Source of the DNA: Nocardioides psychrotolerans
GTDB lineage: Bacteria > Actinomycetota > Actinomycetes > Propionibacteriales > Nocardioidaceae
Assembly: GCF_900113685.1 (NCBI RefSeq)
Contig: NZ_FOQG01000019.1
Location: 16,200-80,199, forward strand
Reading direction: 5' to 3'
Length of the DNA stretch: 64,000 nucleotides
Within the stretch, counting starts at the first letter, position 1. Each line of letters begins with the position of its first letter. Below the pieces are notes generated by a model. That model was given only the letters and a program-made list of their open reading frames with translations. It ran no database searches and was not told where the DNA came from. Below, one piece after another: positions 44,556 to 53,360 of this stretch. The position numbers were made by a program, and so were the translations under genes.

Positions 44556-45940
44556 GACGCCTCGGTCGTCCCCGGCACGGTCTGGTAGCCACCACCGGGC
44601 AGGCCCAGGAACGGGAAGGAGTTCGGCGGCTTCGGGTTCTCGTCGGACGTGCCGTCGGAGACGGCGTTGACTGCTCCGTCCACCTCGTAGGACGGGTCGA
44701 CCAGCGGGATCGTCAAGCCGGCAACGGCGCGCAGCTCGATGGTCACGACGTCATCACCCACCCGGCGGCCGTTGGGGAACCCGGCCGCGTCACCGGCGAC
44801 CAGACCCAGCGGGTTCTGGTCGGCGAACGCGGTCGGCGGCACCGCCAGGTTCAGGCGCACCATGTCCGCCTGCACGGGACCCGTGAAGTTCTGGAACCCC
44901 GGAACGACGCCTGCGGGGATGCCCGTCATCAGGATCGCGTTCAGGTCGGCCCGCGGCTTGGTGTAGGCCGCGAGGTTCGGGAACGCACCCGGGTAGAGGG
45001 CCGGCAGCAGACGAGCGAGCTCGGGACGGTTGACGTACTTGGTGTACTTCGCGTCGCCGCTCGGCGCCGAGGCGTTCCAGGAGTCCTTCTCGGCCATCGG
45101 GACGATGACCTCGTTGAACAGCGGGTTGGCCAGGCGCGACACCTGGACCCACGGACCGTTGTCGACGTACTTGCCGGCCTTGGAGTTGAAGACACGACCC
45201 TTGCGACGGCTCGCCGTCGCCCAGACACCGATGACGGCCTTGGGGTCCATGACGTCGGTCGGCCGCACGTTGTTGCGGGTCAGCTCCCGGATCGGGACCT
45301 GCAGCGCGATCGTGTGCACGTTGTAGGACTGCACCGAGTTGACCCCACCCATGTTCGGCATGGAGATCAGGTGCGCCTCGTTGAGCGGACGCAGGGCTCC
45401 GAGGTCGAAGATGCTGCCCAGGTCGACGTGGAACGCGTCGGCTCGCTGGCCGGCGTAGACGTCGCGCGTGCCGCCCTTGAGCTTGTGGATGGCCTGCCTG
45501 CTGAGCTTCGCGAAGTCCGGGGTGCTGCGCACACCGACGTTGACCGGCGGGCAGGGCAGGTTGCGACCCAGGACCTCTTTGCGACCGTTCTTGATCCGCG
45601 TGACCGTGTAGTACTGCGGGCGGTTCCAGTTCGGCGAGTCGATGTTCTCGATCGGGCCGGTGTTGTAGAGGAACGTGTCGGCGTTGCGGATCTTTGTGCT
45701 GAACTTGAACTGGTAGCGGATGTCCGAGGCGGCCTTGCCCTTGTTGGACACGTGGATCTCGTAGAGCACGTCGTCGCCGAACTCGTAGAAGTTCGGGCCG
45801 CCGTCCGGCTTCTGGAGCGGGATGAAGTTGGCGATGAGGACTGCCTTCGCCGGGTTGTTCGGGTTGACGAACGCGTAGACGTCCGTGCCGTCAGCGACCG
45901 GGTCCTTGGAAATTTCCGGTGCTTCTCTGTGCGACGACAT
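44552..45940 (-). CDS. DUF4331 family protein
   Basis: This 462-residue protein begins SSHREAPEISKDPVADGTDV, the family hallmark, with later motifs FIPLQKPDGGPNFYEFGDDV, SMPNMGGVNSVQSYNVHTIAL, VIGVWATASRR and GRRVGDDVVTIELRAVAG. The family is mostly beta-strand and often found near cell-surface or metal genes; its function is not defined. It has no signal peptide of its own. A Tat-signal protein is encoded 2 nt upstream, and a His-rich protein overlaps downstream. Confidence 0.88.
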   Translation of the reverse strand: MSSHREAPEISKDPVADGTDVYAFVNPNNPAKAVLIANFIPLQKPDGGPNFYEFGDDVLYEIHVSNKGKAASDIRYQFKFSTKIRNADTFLYNTGPIENIDSPNWNRPQYYTVTRIKNGRKEVLGRNLPCPPVNVGVRSTPDFAKLSRQAIHKLKGGTRDVYAGQRADAFHVDLGSIFDLGALRPLNEAHLISMPNMGGVNSVQSYNVHTIALQVPIRELTRNNVRPTDVMDPKAVIGVWATASRRKGRVFNSKAGKYVDNGPWVQVSRLANPLFNEVIVPMAEKDSWNASAPSGDAKYTKYVNRPELARLLPALYPGAFPNLAAYTKPRADLNAILMTGIPAGVVPGFQNFTGPVQADMVRLNLAVPPTAFADQNPLGLVAGDAAGFPNGRRVGDDVVTIELRAVAGLTIPLVDPSYEVDGAVNAVSDGTSDENPKPPNSFPFLGLPGGGYQTVPGTTEAS

Positions 45941-45942
45941 CT

Positions 45943-46197
45943 TTACTTGCCTCCTGCAGCGTTGAGGATGCGGGTGACGAGGTCGCGGTCGTTGATGACG
46001 ACCTCGCGCTCGCCGACGAGGAGCACGAGCTCACTCCCGCGGTGGTTGTCTACGACGGCGACGACTCGCTCCTGCGCGCGCCCCGCCTTGGGCTTGGCCT
46101 CTGCAGCGTTGGCGCTCTTGGTCGTCAGTCCCACCGTGGTGGCTGCTGCTCCCGCGCCGGCAACTGCCAGCAACTTACGTCTGCTCGTCTCGTTCAT
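45943..46197 (-). CDS. Small Tat-signal protein
   Basis: This 84-residue protein starts NETSRRKLLAVAGAGAAATT, a twin-arginine signal (S-R-R-K-L-L) ending near the ANA at about residue 31. It is followed by a short beta domain with VVAVVDNHRGSELVLLVGE and a helical end. GGAGG lies 8 nt before ATG 46197; a longer in-frame start is unlikely. It is the first gene of the operon with DUF4331 (2 nt spacing) and the His-rich protein. It could carry partner proteins through the Tat system; that is speculation. Confidence 0.72.
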   Translation of the reverse strand: MNETSRRKLLAVAGAGAAATTVGLTTKSANAAEAKPKAGRAQERVVAVVDNHRGSELVLLVGEREVVINDRDLVTRILNAAGGK

Positions 46198-46311
46198 CGA
46201 ACGCGCCTCCAGGCAATCCGTGGGCGCCTCGGGGTGAGGCACGCCACAGGACGTTCGGCGCGAGGACGGCGGCGGATTGGGAAAACCGGCAAGGATCTTG
46301 AGGAGTGGACC

Positions 46312-46386
46312 TGGTGGGCGCAGAGGGGATCGAACCCCCGACCACCTCGTTGTAAGCGAGGGGCTCTACCGCTGAGCTATACGCCC
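46312..46386 (-). tRNA. tRNA-Val (anticodon TAC), CCA encoded
   Basis: On the minus strand a complete cloverleaf runs from GGGCGTATAGCTCAG to the 3' CGCCCACCA. The acceptor stem is GGGCG/CGCCC plus one pair, the T arm has GGGGGTTCGATCCCC, and the anticodon stem CCTCG/CGAGG holds loop CTTACAA with anticodon TAC (46352-46354). The CCA end is encoded. No integrase or duplicated 3' end is nearby. Confidence 0.96.
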
Positions 46387-46564
46387 GATGCTCGAAGCGG
46401 GCAGAACATTACGGGACGTCGCCCAGGGCCGCCGAACGCGTCCGCGAAAGCCTCCGAAATAAGTCGAACCGCTGGAGTCTCGGGTCACCAGCGGTTCAAC
46501 AAGTAGAACTCTAGACAAGCCTCCCGGACTCGTCATCCCGTCTCATCAAAAGGGGGTGATCGGT

Positions 46565-47029
46565 CTAGGCCAGTGCCGTCAGCTGGCGCAGGTGCTCGTC
46601 GAGGTCGCGCCCTTCGGGGATCGCGTTGTGGACGGCCCAGCGCACGACGCCCTCCTGGTCGATGACGTACGACGAGCGGTGCGGAGCACCGGTCGAGCTG
46701 TCGAAGACGTCGTAGGAGCGCGACACCGACCCGTGCGGCCAGAAGTCGCTGAGCAGCGGGAAGTTGAGGCCGTCCTGGTCGGCGAAGGCGCGCAGCGCGA
46801 ACATCGGGTCGCAGGAGATCGCCAGCACCTCGGTGTCGAAGGTCAGGAATTCCGCGAGCCGGTCCCTGATACCGGCCATCTCGCCGGTGCAGACACCGGA
46901 GAAGGCATAGGGATAGAAGAAGATAGCGACGGCCTTGGAGCCACGGTAGGACGACAGCGTCACGTCCTGGCCGAACTGGTCGCGCAGCGTGAAGTCGGGT
47001 GCCGGCCCGCCGAGCTGCAGCCCGGTCAC
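46565..47029 (-). CDS. ahpE: AhpE-type peroxiredoxin
   Basis: This 154-residue thiol peroxidase has the AhpE signature FYPYAFSGVCTGE with peroxidatic Cys47, and PLLSDFWPHGSVSRSYDVF. It reduces hydrogen peroxide, organic peroxides and peroxynitrite. A second cysteine (AISCDP, Cys73), not present in the one-Cys M. tuberculosis AhpE as I recall it, might be a resolving residue. The GTG at 47029 overlaps the acyl-CoA synthetase stop (GTGA). The position next to DUF3052 and aceE matches Rv2238c. Confidence 0.92.
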   Translation of the reverse strand: MTGLQLGGPAPDFTLRDQFGQDVTLSSYRGSKAVAIFFYPYAFSGVCTGEMAGIRDRLAEFLTFDTEVLAISCDPMFALRAFADQDGLNFPLLSDFWPHGSVSRSYDVFDSSTGAPHRSSYVIDQEGVVRWAVHNAIPEGRDLDEHLRQLTALA

Positions 47030-48660
47030 TCCTCATCCCTGTCGGTCGCGCCGTCGCGCTTGGCCAGCTCGCGCTTGAGCACCTTGCCGGTGGCGTTGCG
47101 CGGCAGCTCGTCGAGGACGACGATCTCGCGCGGCACCTTGTAGCGGGCGAGGTTCTGCTTCACCCACGCCTTGAGGTCGTGCTCGGTCACCGAGGTGTCG
47201 TTCAGCACGACGAAGGCACGCAGTCGCTTGCCGTAGTCGGTGTCGTCGACGCCGACGGCGGCGGCCTCCACGACCGCCGGGTGGCGCGCGAGGCAGTCCT
47301 CGACCTCCTTGGGGAAGACGTTCTCACCACCGGAGACGATCATCTCGTCGTCGCGGCCCTCGACATAGAGCCGGCCGTCCTCGCCGAAGCGACCCACGTC
47401 GCCCGACGACATCAGCCCGTCGATCATCTCCTTGTGCCCGCCACCGGTGTAGCCCTCGAAGAGGAGGCTGTTGCCGACGAAGATCCGCCCCGGCTCCCCC
47501 GCCGGGACCTCACGCCCCTCGGCGTCGTAGATCTTCACCACCGTCGCGTACGGCGGCCGGCCGGCCGAGGAGGGCGCCTCACGGAGGTCCTCAGGTGTCG
47601 CGATCGAGGCATAGGCGACCTCGGTGGAGCCATAGATGTTGTAGAGGTTGTCGCCGAAGTGGTCCATCCAGTCGAGGGCCAGGTCGCCGGGCAGCGCGGA
47701 GCCCGACGCGGCGACGACCTTCACGTGGGACAGGTCGTAGGAGGCGAGGGTCGCCTCAGGCAGTGCCATGATCCGCTGCAGCATCACCGGGATGACGACC
47801 ATCGAGTCACAGCGTTCGGTGGCCGCGGTCCGCAGCGCCTCCTCGGGGTCGAACTTGCGGCGCAGCACCACCGTGGAACCGAGCAGCATCGCCAGGGCCA
47901 TGTGCGCGAATCCCCAGGTGTGGAACAGCGGCGCCGCGATGTGGGTGCGCCAGCCGTAGCGCAGGGGCATCCGCGAGAGGAGCGCGACGGCCGCGTCGAT
48001 CCCGGCCTCGTTGCGGGGAGCGCCCTTGGGGGTCCCGGTGGTGCCCGAGGTCAGGATGACGATGCGCGTGTGCCGCTGGGGCGGGTCGAGGTCGGCGGTG
48101 GACTGCGCTGCGATCAGCTGCTCGAGGGTGGCGGCCGGTGGGCGGTCGCTGTCGACCCAGGCCACGACACGGTGCTCGATGGTCGCGCCGGAGAGCAGCT
48201 CGGTGAACTCCTCGTCGTGGATCACGACGGCCGGCTTCTCGCGCTCGAGCACGTCGGCGAGCTGCGGGCCGGCGAAGGCGGTGTTGAGGTAGAGAAGGTC
48301 GGCGCCGAGCTTGGCGACGGCGATGCTCGCGTCGACGAAGCCACGGTGGTTGCGGCACATGACGGCCACCCCGTCGCCCTCGGTCACACCCTGCGCCCTC
48401 AGGGCCCTGGCCAGCGCGTTGGAGCGCTCGTGCATCTCACCGAAGGTGAGTGCCCCCAGCTCGTCGATCAGGCCGACCTGGCGGGGTGCACGCACCGCCA
48501 GCGAGGCGAACCCACCGGCCGGGCCCGTGCCCCAGGTCAGGACGGTCCGGGCGAGCCCGACGAGGACGACCGGCGAGTAGGGCCGGATGATCCCGGACCG
48601 ACCGAGCACCCTGGCGGTGACGCCGAGTGCCGAGGCACGGGTGGAGAGCTTCTGGAGCAC
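47026..48660 (-). CDS. Acyl-CoA synthetase (FadD-like)
   Basis: This 544-residue ANL enzyme has ILTSGTTGTPKGAPRNEAG (P-loop, near residue 190), NIYGSTEVAYASIATPEDL, SSGDVGRFGEDGRLYVEGR, DEMIVSGGENVFPKEVEDCL and the C-terminal NATGKVLKREL lysine. It resembles FadD2/FadD12-like fatty acyl-CoA synthetases. The GTG start has AAGGA 7 nt upstream. It is inserted between DUF3052 and ahpE and translationally coupled to ahpE. Substrate chain length cannot be read. Confidence 0.9.
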   Translation of the reverse strand: MLQKLSTRASALGVTARVLGRSGIIRPYSPVVLVGLARTVLTWGTGPAGGFASLAVRAPRQVGLIDELGALTFGEMHERSNALARALRAQGVTEGDGVAVMCRNHRGFVDASIAVAKLGADLLYLNTAFAGPQLADVLEREKPAVVIHDEEFTELLSGATIEHRVVAWVDSDRPPAATLEQLIAAQSTADLDPPQRHTRIVILTSGTTGTPKGAPRNEAGIDAAVALLSRMPLRYGWRTHIAAPLFHTWGFAHMALAMLLGSTVVLRRKFDPEEALRTAATERCDSMVVIPVMLQRIMALPEATLASYDLSHVKVVAASGSALPGDLALDWMDHFGDNLYNIYGSTEVAYASIATPEDLREAPSSAGRPPYATVVKIYDAEGREVPAGEPGRIFVGNSLLFEGYTGGGHKEMIDGLMSSGDVGRFGEDGRLYVEGRDDEMIVSGGENVFPKEVEDCLARHPAVVEAAAVGVDDTDYGKRLRAFVVLNDTSVTEHDLKAWVKQNLARYKVPREIVVLDELPRNATGKVLKRELAKRDGATDRDEE

Positions 48661-48710
48661 GAGGTCGTCCTTGACGTCGAGATGGGGCGGTCGGTGGTGA
48701 CGAGCCGTGG

Positions 48711-49151
48711 TCAGGCAGGCGTCTTGGGTGCCACCAGCCGCGTGGCGGCCCAGTCCTTGCTGACCCCGGCCGTGGTCGTCTGGGCGAGGCCCGCGACCGG
48801 CGCCGCCTCCGCCACGTCAGCAGCATCGACGGCGTTGGGGCGACCGATCTTCGGCGTCAGCAGCCAGATCACTCCACCCCCGACAAGGTCGGTGAGCGAG
48901 TCGACGAGACCGTCGACCAGGTCCCCGTCTTCCTTGCGCCACCACAGCAGCACGGCGTCCACGACGTTGCCGTAGTCACCATCCACCATGTCCGCGTCGA
49001 TAGCGTCCTCGATGGCGACCCGGAGGCCGTCATCGGTGTCGTTGTCCCAGCCGAGCTCCTGGATGACCATGCCCGGCTTGAAGCCGAGCCTTTCAGCGGG
49101 TCCGGTGACAGATCCTGTCTGGGTGGACCCGCCACCCGCGGTCGAGCTCAC
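48711..49151 (-). CDS. DUF3052 protein (Rv2239c-like)
   Basis: This 146-residue protein has the DUF3052 core AERLGFKPGMVIQELGWDND, DAVLLWWRKEDGDLVDGLVD and GGGVIWLLTPKIGRP. The family is widespread in actinobacteria beside aceE, as in M. tuberculosis, and its biochemical role is not defined. A variable Ser/Gly/Thr-rich N terminus and Ala/Thr-rich C terminus flank the core. It is divergent from aceE across 213 bp. Confidence 0.9.
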   Translation of the reverse strand: MSSTAGGGSTQTGSVTGPAERLGFKPGMVIQELGWDNDTDDGLRVAIEDAIDADMVDGDYGNVVDAVLLWWRKEDGDLVDGLVDSLTDLVGGGVIWLLTPKIGRPNAVDAADVAEAAPVAGLAQTTTAGVSKDWAATRLVAPKTPA

Positions 49152-49325
49152 TGGTTCCTCCAGTCATGGTGCGAGAAATCCCGCCGTCAGGCAGGTCGGT
49201 GTGGGGAGTAGTCCACCGGAGTTGCGTCGGACGCGCAACCTCTCGTGCCTGGTTGTGCATCCAGTGGACCGCCCCGCCACCGTACGCGGCACCCTCGCGC
49301 ACCGTCGCGTGGGACTACCCGTCAG

Positions 49326-49331
49326 TAGATT
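49326..49331 (+). promoter_or_regulatory. Possible -10 (TAGATT) of aceE
   Basis: TAGATT lies 33 nt before the aceE GTG. It would give a leader of about 27 nt; no good -35 is seen. Confidence 0.3.
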
Positions 49332-49364
49332 TGGTGGGGTACGCCCGCGTGCGACGATGCATGG

Positions 49365-52142
49365 GTGACCGAAGAAACACCCTCCACTTCAGGCACCCGT
49401 CCAAGCACCGTCACCTCCGTGATCCACGAGGGACTGCCGACCCAGCTGCCCGACATCGACCCCGACGAGACCTCCGACTGGCTGGCGTCGTTCGACGACC
49501 TGGTCTCGGAACGCGGCCGCGAACGCGCCCGCTACGTGATGCTGCGGCTGCTCGAGCGAGCCCGCGAGATGCAGGTCGGCGTGCCCGCCCTGCGCAGCAC
49601 GGACTACATCAACACCATCCCGCCCGAGCGCGAACCGTGGTTCCCCGGCGACCTGGAGGCCGAGCGACGGATCCGCGCGTTCATCCGGTGGAACGCCGCG
49701 GTCATGGTGTCGAGCGCCAACCGCAAGGGGCTCGAGGTCGGCGGCCACATCGCGACCTACCAGTCCTCGGCCAGCCTCTACGAGGTCGGCTTCAACCACT
49801 TCTTCCGCGGCAAGGACCACCCCGGCGGCGGCGACCAGGTCTACATCCAGGGACACGGTTCCCCGGGGGTCTACGCCCGCGCGTTCCTGGAGGGCCGGCT
49901 CAGCGAGGAGCAGCTTTCCCGCTTCCGCCAGGAAGTCCAGCACGGCACGGGCAAGGGCCTCCCGTCCTACCCGCACCCCCGCCTGATGCCGGAGTTCTGG
50001 GAGTTCCCCACGGTCTCCATGGGGCTCACCGGCATCAACTCGATCTACCAGGCACGGTTCAACCGCTACCTCGCCAACCGCGAGATCAAGGACACCAGCG
50101 AGCAGCACGTCTGGGCCTTCCTCGGCGACGGCGAGATGGCCGAGCCCGAGTCGCTCGGGGCGATCCGCATCGCGGCGCGCGAGGAGCTCGACAACCTCAC
50201 CTGGGTCATCAACTGCAATCTTCAGCAGCTCGACGGACCGGTCACCGGCAACGGCAAGATCATCCAGGAGCTCGAGGCCAACTTCCGCGGTGCCGGGTGG
50301 AACGTCATCAAGGTCGTCTGGGGCCAGGAGTGGGACCCGCTGCTCGCGCGCGACGTGGACGGCGTGCTCGTCAACAAGATGAACACCACACCTGACGGCG
50401 CCTTCCAGACCTACTCCACCGAGAACGGCGGCTACATTCGCGAGAACTTCTTCGGCGGCGACCCGCGGTTGCGCAAGATGGTCGAGCACATGAGCGACCA
50501 GCAGATCCTCAAGCTCCCCCGCGGTGGTCACGACTACCGCAAGGTCTACGCCGCGTTCGACGCCGCGAGCAAGCACGTCGGGCAGCCGACCGTGATCCTC
50601 GCCAAGACGATCAAGGGCTGGACCATCGATGCCCTCGAGGGCAGGAACGCGACGCACCAGATGAAGAAGCTGACCCCGGACGACCTCAAGAAGTTCCGCG
50701 ACCGGCTCTACCTACCGATCTCCGACCGCGACCTCGAGCGCTCCTACGAGGAGACCGGGGCGGCGCCGTTCTTCCACCCCGGCAAGGACGCCCCCGAGAT
50801 CCAGTACATGATGGAGCGGCGTGAGGCCCTGGGCGGCTCGCTGCCGAAGCGGGTCCTACGTGCCAAGCAGCTGACGCTGCCGGCCGACAAGGTCTACTCC
50901 GAGCTCAAGCAGGGCGGTGGCAAGAACGCGGTGGCCACCACCATGGCCGTCGTCCGGCTGCTCAAGGACTGGATGAAGGACCCCGAGATCGGCAAGCGCA
51001 TCGTGCCGATCGCGCCCGACGAGTACCGCACGTTCGGCATGGACGCGATGTTCCCGTCCGCGAAGGTCTACAACCCGGGCGGCCAGCAGTACGAGTCGGT
51101 CGACCGCAACATGTTGCTCTCCTACAAGGAGTCCAAGCAGGGCCAGATGCTCCACGAGGGCATCTCCGAGGCCGGCGCCATGGCCTCGGCGACTGCCGCT
51201 GGCTCGGCGTACTCCACCCATGGCGAGCAGATGATCCCGTTCTACATCTTCTACTCGATGTTCGGGTTCCAGCGCACCGGCGACTCGATCTGGGCCATGG
51301 CCGACCAGCTGGCGCGTGGCTTCCTCATCGGGGCGACCGCGGGTCGCACCACGCTGACGGGCGAAGGCCTGCAGCACGCCGACGGGCACTCACCGCTGCT
51401 CGCGTCTACCAACCCGGCGGTCGTGCACTACGACCCGGCCTTCGCCTACGAGGTCGCGCACATCATGCAGTCCGGGCTCGAGCGGATGTATGGCGAGCAG
51501 TCCGAGGACGTCATCTTCTACATCACGGTCTACAACGAGCCCGTGCACCAGCCGGCAGAGCCAGCAGGCGTCGATGCCGAAGGCATCCTGCGCGGCATCC
51601 ACCAGGTGACGAAGGCCGAGGGTGACGGGCCCCGGGTCCAGCTGCTCGCCTCGGGCGTCGGCTTCCCCTGGGTGACCAGGGCGGCCGAGCTGCTCCGCGA
51701 GGAGTGGGGCGTCCAGGCCGACACCTGGTCCGTGACATCGTGGAACGAGCTGGCCCGCGATGCCGTCCACGCCGAGGAGTGGAACCTCCTCCACCCCGGC
51801 GACGAGCCCCGCACGGCCTACGTCAGCGACAAGATGGCTGACGCCCAGGGCCCGGTCGTCGCGGTGTCCGACTACATGTGCGCGGTCCCGTTGCAGATCG
51901 CGCGCTGGGTGCCCGGTGACTACCGGGTCCTCGGCGCCGACGGGTTCGGGTTCGCCGACACCCGACCCGCAGCACGCCGCTTCTTCCACATCGACGCGGA
52001 GTCGGTTGTGGTCCAGGCGCTGCAGGCACTCGCCGACGCCGGCGAGATCGACCGCGACCAGGTCGTCAAGGCGTTCGAGAAGTACCGCATCGACGACCCG
52101 ACGGCCGTGTCAGGGGTCAAGCAGGAGGGCGGCGACGCATAG
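49365..52142 (+). CDS. aceE: Pyruvate dehydrogenase E1 component (homodimeric)
   Basis: This 925-residue thiamine-diphosphate enzyme decarboxylates pyruvate and acetylates lipoyl-E2. The ThDP/Mg motif is GDGEMAEPESLGAIR to WVINCNLQQLDGPV (about residues 255-290). Other landmarks are INTIPPEREPWFPGD, PNPRL-like PHPRLMPEFWEFPTVSMGL, and EGLQHADGHSPLLASTNP. GTG start at 49365. Position and orientation match Rv2241. It supplies acetyl-CoA upstream of the FAS II operon. Confidence 0.97.
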   Translation: MTEETPSTSGTRPSTVTSVIHEGLPTQLPDIDPDETSDWLASFDDLVSERGRERARYVMLRLLERAREMQVGVPALRSTDYINTIPPEREPWFPGDLEAERRIRAFIRWNAAVMVSSANRKGLEVGGHIATYQSSASLYEVGFNHFFRGKDHPGGGDQVYIQGHGSPGVYARAFLEGRLSEEQLSRFRQEVQHGTGKGLPSYPHPRLMPEFWEFPTVSMGLTGINSIYQARFNRYLANREIKDTSEQHVWAFLGDGEMAEPESLGAIRIAAREELDNLTWVINCNLQQLDGPVTGNGKIIQELEANFRGAGWNVIKVVWGQEWDPLLARDVDGVLVNKMNTTPDGAFQTYSTENGGYIRENFFGGDPRLRKMVEHMSDQQILKLPRGGHDYRKVYAAFDAASKHVGQPTVILAKTIKGWTIDALEGRNATHQMKKLTPDDLKKFRDRLYLPISDRDLERSYEETGAAPFFHPGKDAPEIQYMMERREALGGSLPKRVLRAKQLTLPADKVYSELKQGGGKNAVATTMAVVRLLKDWMKDPEIGKRIVPIAPDEYRTFGMDAMFPSAKVYNPGGQQYESVDRNMLLSYKESKQGQMLHEGISEAGAMASATAAGSAYSTHGEQMIPFYIFYSMFGFQRTGDSIWAMADQLARGFLIGATAGRTTLTGEGLQHADGHSPLLASTNPAVVHYDPAFAYEVAHIMQSGLERMYGEQSEDVIFYITVYNEPVHQPAEPAGVDAEGILRGIHQVTKAEGDGPRVQLLASGVGFPWVTRAAELLREEWGVQADTWSVTSWNELARDAVHAEEWNLLHPGDEPRTAYVSDKMADAQGPVVAVSDYMCAVPLQIARWVPGDYRVLGADGFGFADTRPAARRFFHIDAESVVVQALQALADAGEIDRDQVVKAFEKYRIDDPTAVSGVKQEGGDA

Positions 52143-52155
52143 TCGTGAGCACGAG

Positions 52156-52197
52156 ACGACGACGGGCGGCGACCTCACGGTCGTCGCCCGTCGTCGT
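52156..52197 (+). terminator. Terminator hairpin after aceE
   Basis: ACGACGACGGGCGGCGACC and GGTCGTCGCCCGTCGTCGT pair over 19 bp with one G-U pair and a TCAC loop, 13 nt after the aceE stop. It is tail to tail with the hydrolase gene and may act in both directions. Confidence 0.7.
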
Positions 52198-52211
52198 GCC
52201 TGTCGTCGTGC

Positions 52212-53165
52212 TCAGGCGCTGGTGATGCTGGTGACCGAGGCGACCGGGCTCACCGGACCCACCTGGCCGTTGCGCAGCAGGTTGCGCCACTTGGCGCGAC
52301 TGTAGGTCGCCGGCTGCGTGGAGCGGATGAACTCGTGCAGGATCTTGGCGAAGCGCTGCGGGTGGTCCTTGTGCGGGAAGTGTCCGGCGTTGGGAATCAC
52401 CTCGATGCGAGCCATCGGTGCCAGGGCTGCCGCGTTGCTCGCGTGGCGCACCGGGATGACCTTGTCGTCGCGCCCCCAGACCACCGACATCGGCATGGCG
52501 TCGGTGAGGTAGGCCCGGTCCGCCATCGTGACGATCTGGCCCTTCCAGTCGACCACGGCCCGCACGACGTGACGGATCGCGTGACGGGCGTCGGGATCCT
52601 TGAACGTGTCGAAGATGTCGGCGACCTCGGCGAGGTCGCGTGTCGACTTCCACCCTGTCCCCGACAGGGCACGCATGCCGGCGATCCCGAGGTGGCGTAC
52701 CCCTGGTGCGGTGAGGACGCCCATGACCTGGTGGTAGCCGGGGGTCGTGATCGCCCGGATGAACGGCGAGACCTCCGGGCCGAGGCCTCCGGAGGCGACC
52801 AGCATCATCCGCTCGGTCCGCTCCGGGAACTGGTAGGCGAACTGCATCGCCACCCCTCCCCCGAAGCTGTGACCCACGACAGTGACCTTGTCGATCCCCA
52901 GGACGGTCAGCAGGTCGCGCATGCCGTTGGCGTAGCCACCGACGCTGTAGTCGGCACGGGGCTTGTCGGAGCTGCCGTGCCCGAGCAGGTCAGGTGCGAT
53001 GACGGTGTAGCGCTTGGCCAGGGTGTCGATGATGGGCGACCAGGTCGTGTGGTCGCAGCCCAGGCCGTGCAGCAGGAGCACGGCCGGCCCCTGACCGACC
53101 CTGACGAAGGCGCGCCGGTGGCCGTGGATCGTGAGGTACTGCACCTCGTGCTGCGACTCCGTCAC
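52212..53165 (-). CDS. Alpha/beta hydrolase
   Basis: This 317-residue alpha/beta-fold hydrolase has the oxyanion HGLGCDHTTW, nucleophile Ser in VVGHSFGGGVAMQ (about residue 110), the acid in VVWGRDDKVIPV and the His in NAGHFPHKDHP. The C-terminal 45 residues are basic and Ser/Val-rich. It is inserted between aceE and the PucR regulator relative to M. tuberculosis, on the opposite strand. The substrate is unknown; lipase or C-C hydrolase-like activities are possible. Confidence 0.87.
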   Translation of the reverse strand: MTESQHEVQYLTIHGHRRAFVRVGQGPAVLLLHGLGCDHTTWSPIIDTLAKRYTVIAPDLLGHGSSDKPRADYSVGGYANGMRDLLTVLGIDKVTVVGHSFGGGVAMQFAYQFPERTERMMLVASGGLGPEVSPFIRAITTPGYHQVMGVLTAPGVRHLGIAGMRALSGTGWKSTRDLAEVADIFDTFKDPDARHAIRHVVRAVVDWKGQIVTMADRAYLTDAMPMSVVWGRDDKVIPVRHASNAAALAPMARIEVIPNAGHFPHKDHPQRFAKILHEFIRSTQPATYSRAKWRNLLRNGQVGPVSPVASVTSITSA

Positions 53166-53348
53166 GGAAGCCTCCTGTCGGACGGCAAGTCCGAAGATTC
53201 AACCAGAGGACACCCGCCGTTGGCACGAGGACCATCCAGATGGTGATGATTTCTCCTTGTCCCAGGGCAAGAACTCATCCGTTCGGACGAGGTCAGGACG
53301 TGTCCGGCCGGACCGCAGGCGACTGCCCACGTCCCGAGGCGCGAGGAC

Positions 53349-53354
53349 TAGGCT
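53349..53354 (+). promoter_or_regulatory. TAGGCT -10, leaderless type
   Basis: TAGGCT ends 6 nt before GTG 53361. Confidence 0.48.
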
Positions 53355-53360
53355 CGCAGG

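Noticed and set aside
46312..46386. tRNA-Val as a phage or island attachment site
   Set aside because: No integrase gene, duplicated tRNA end or foreign-looking sequence is nearby.
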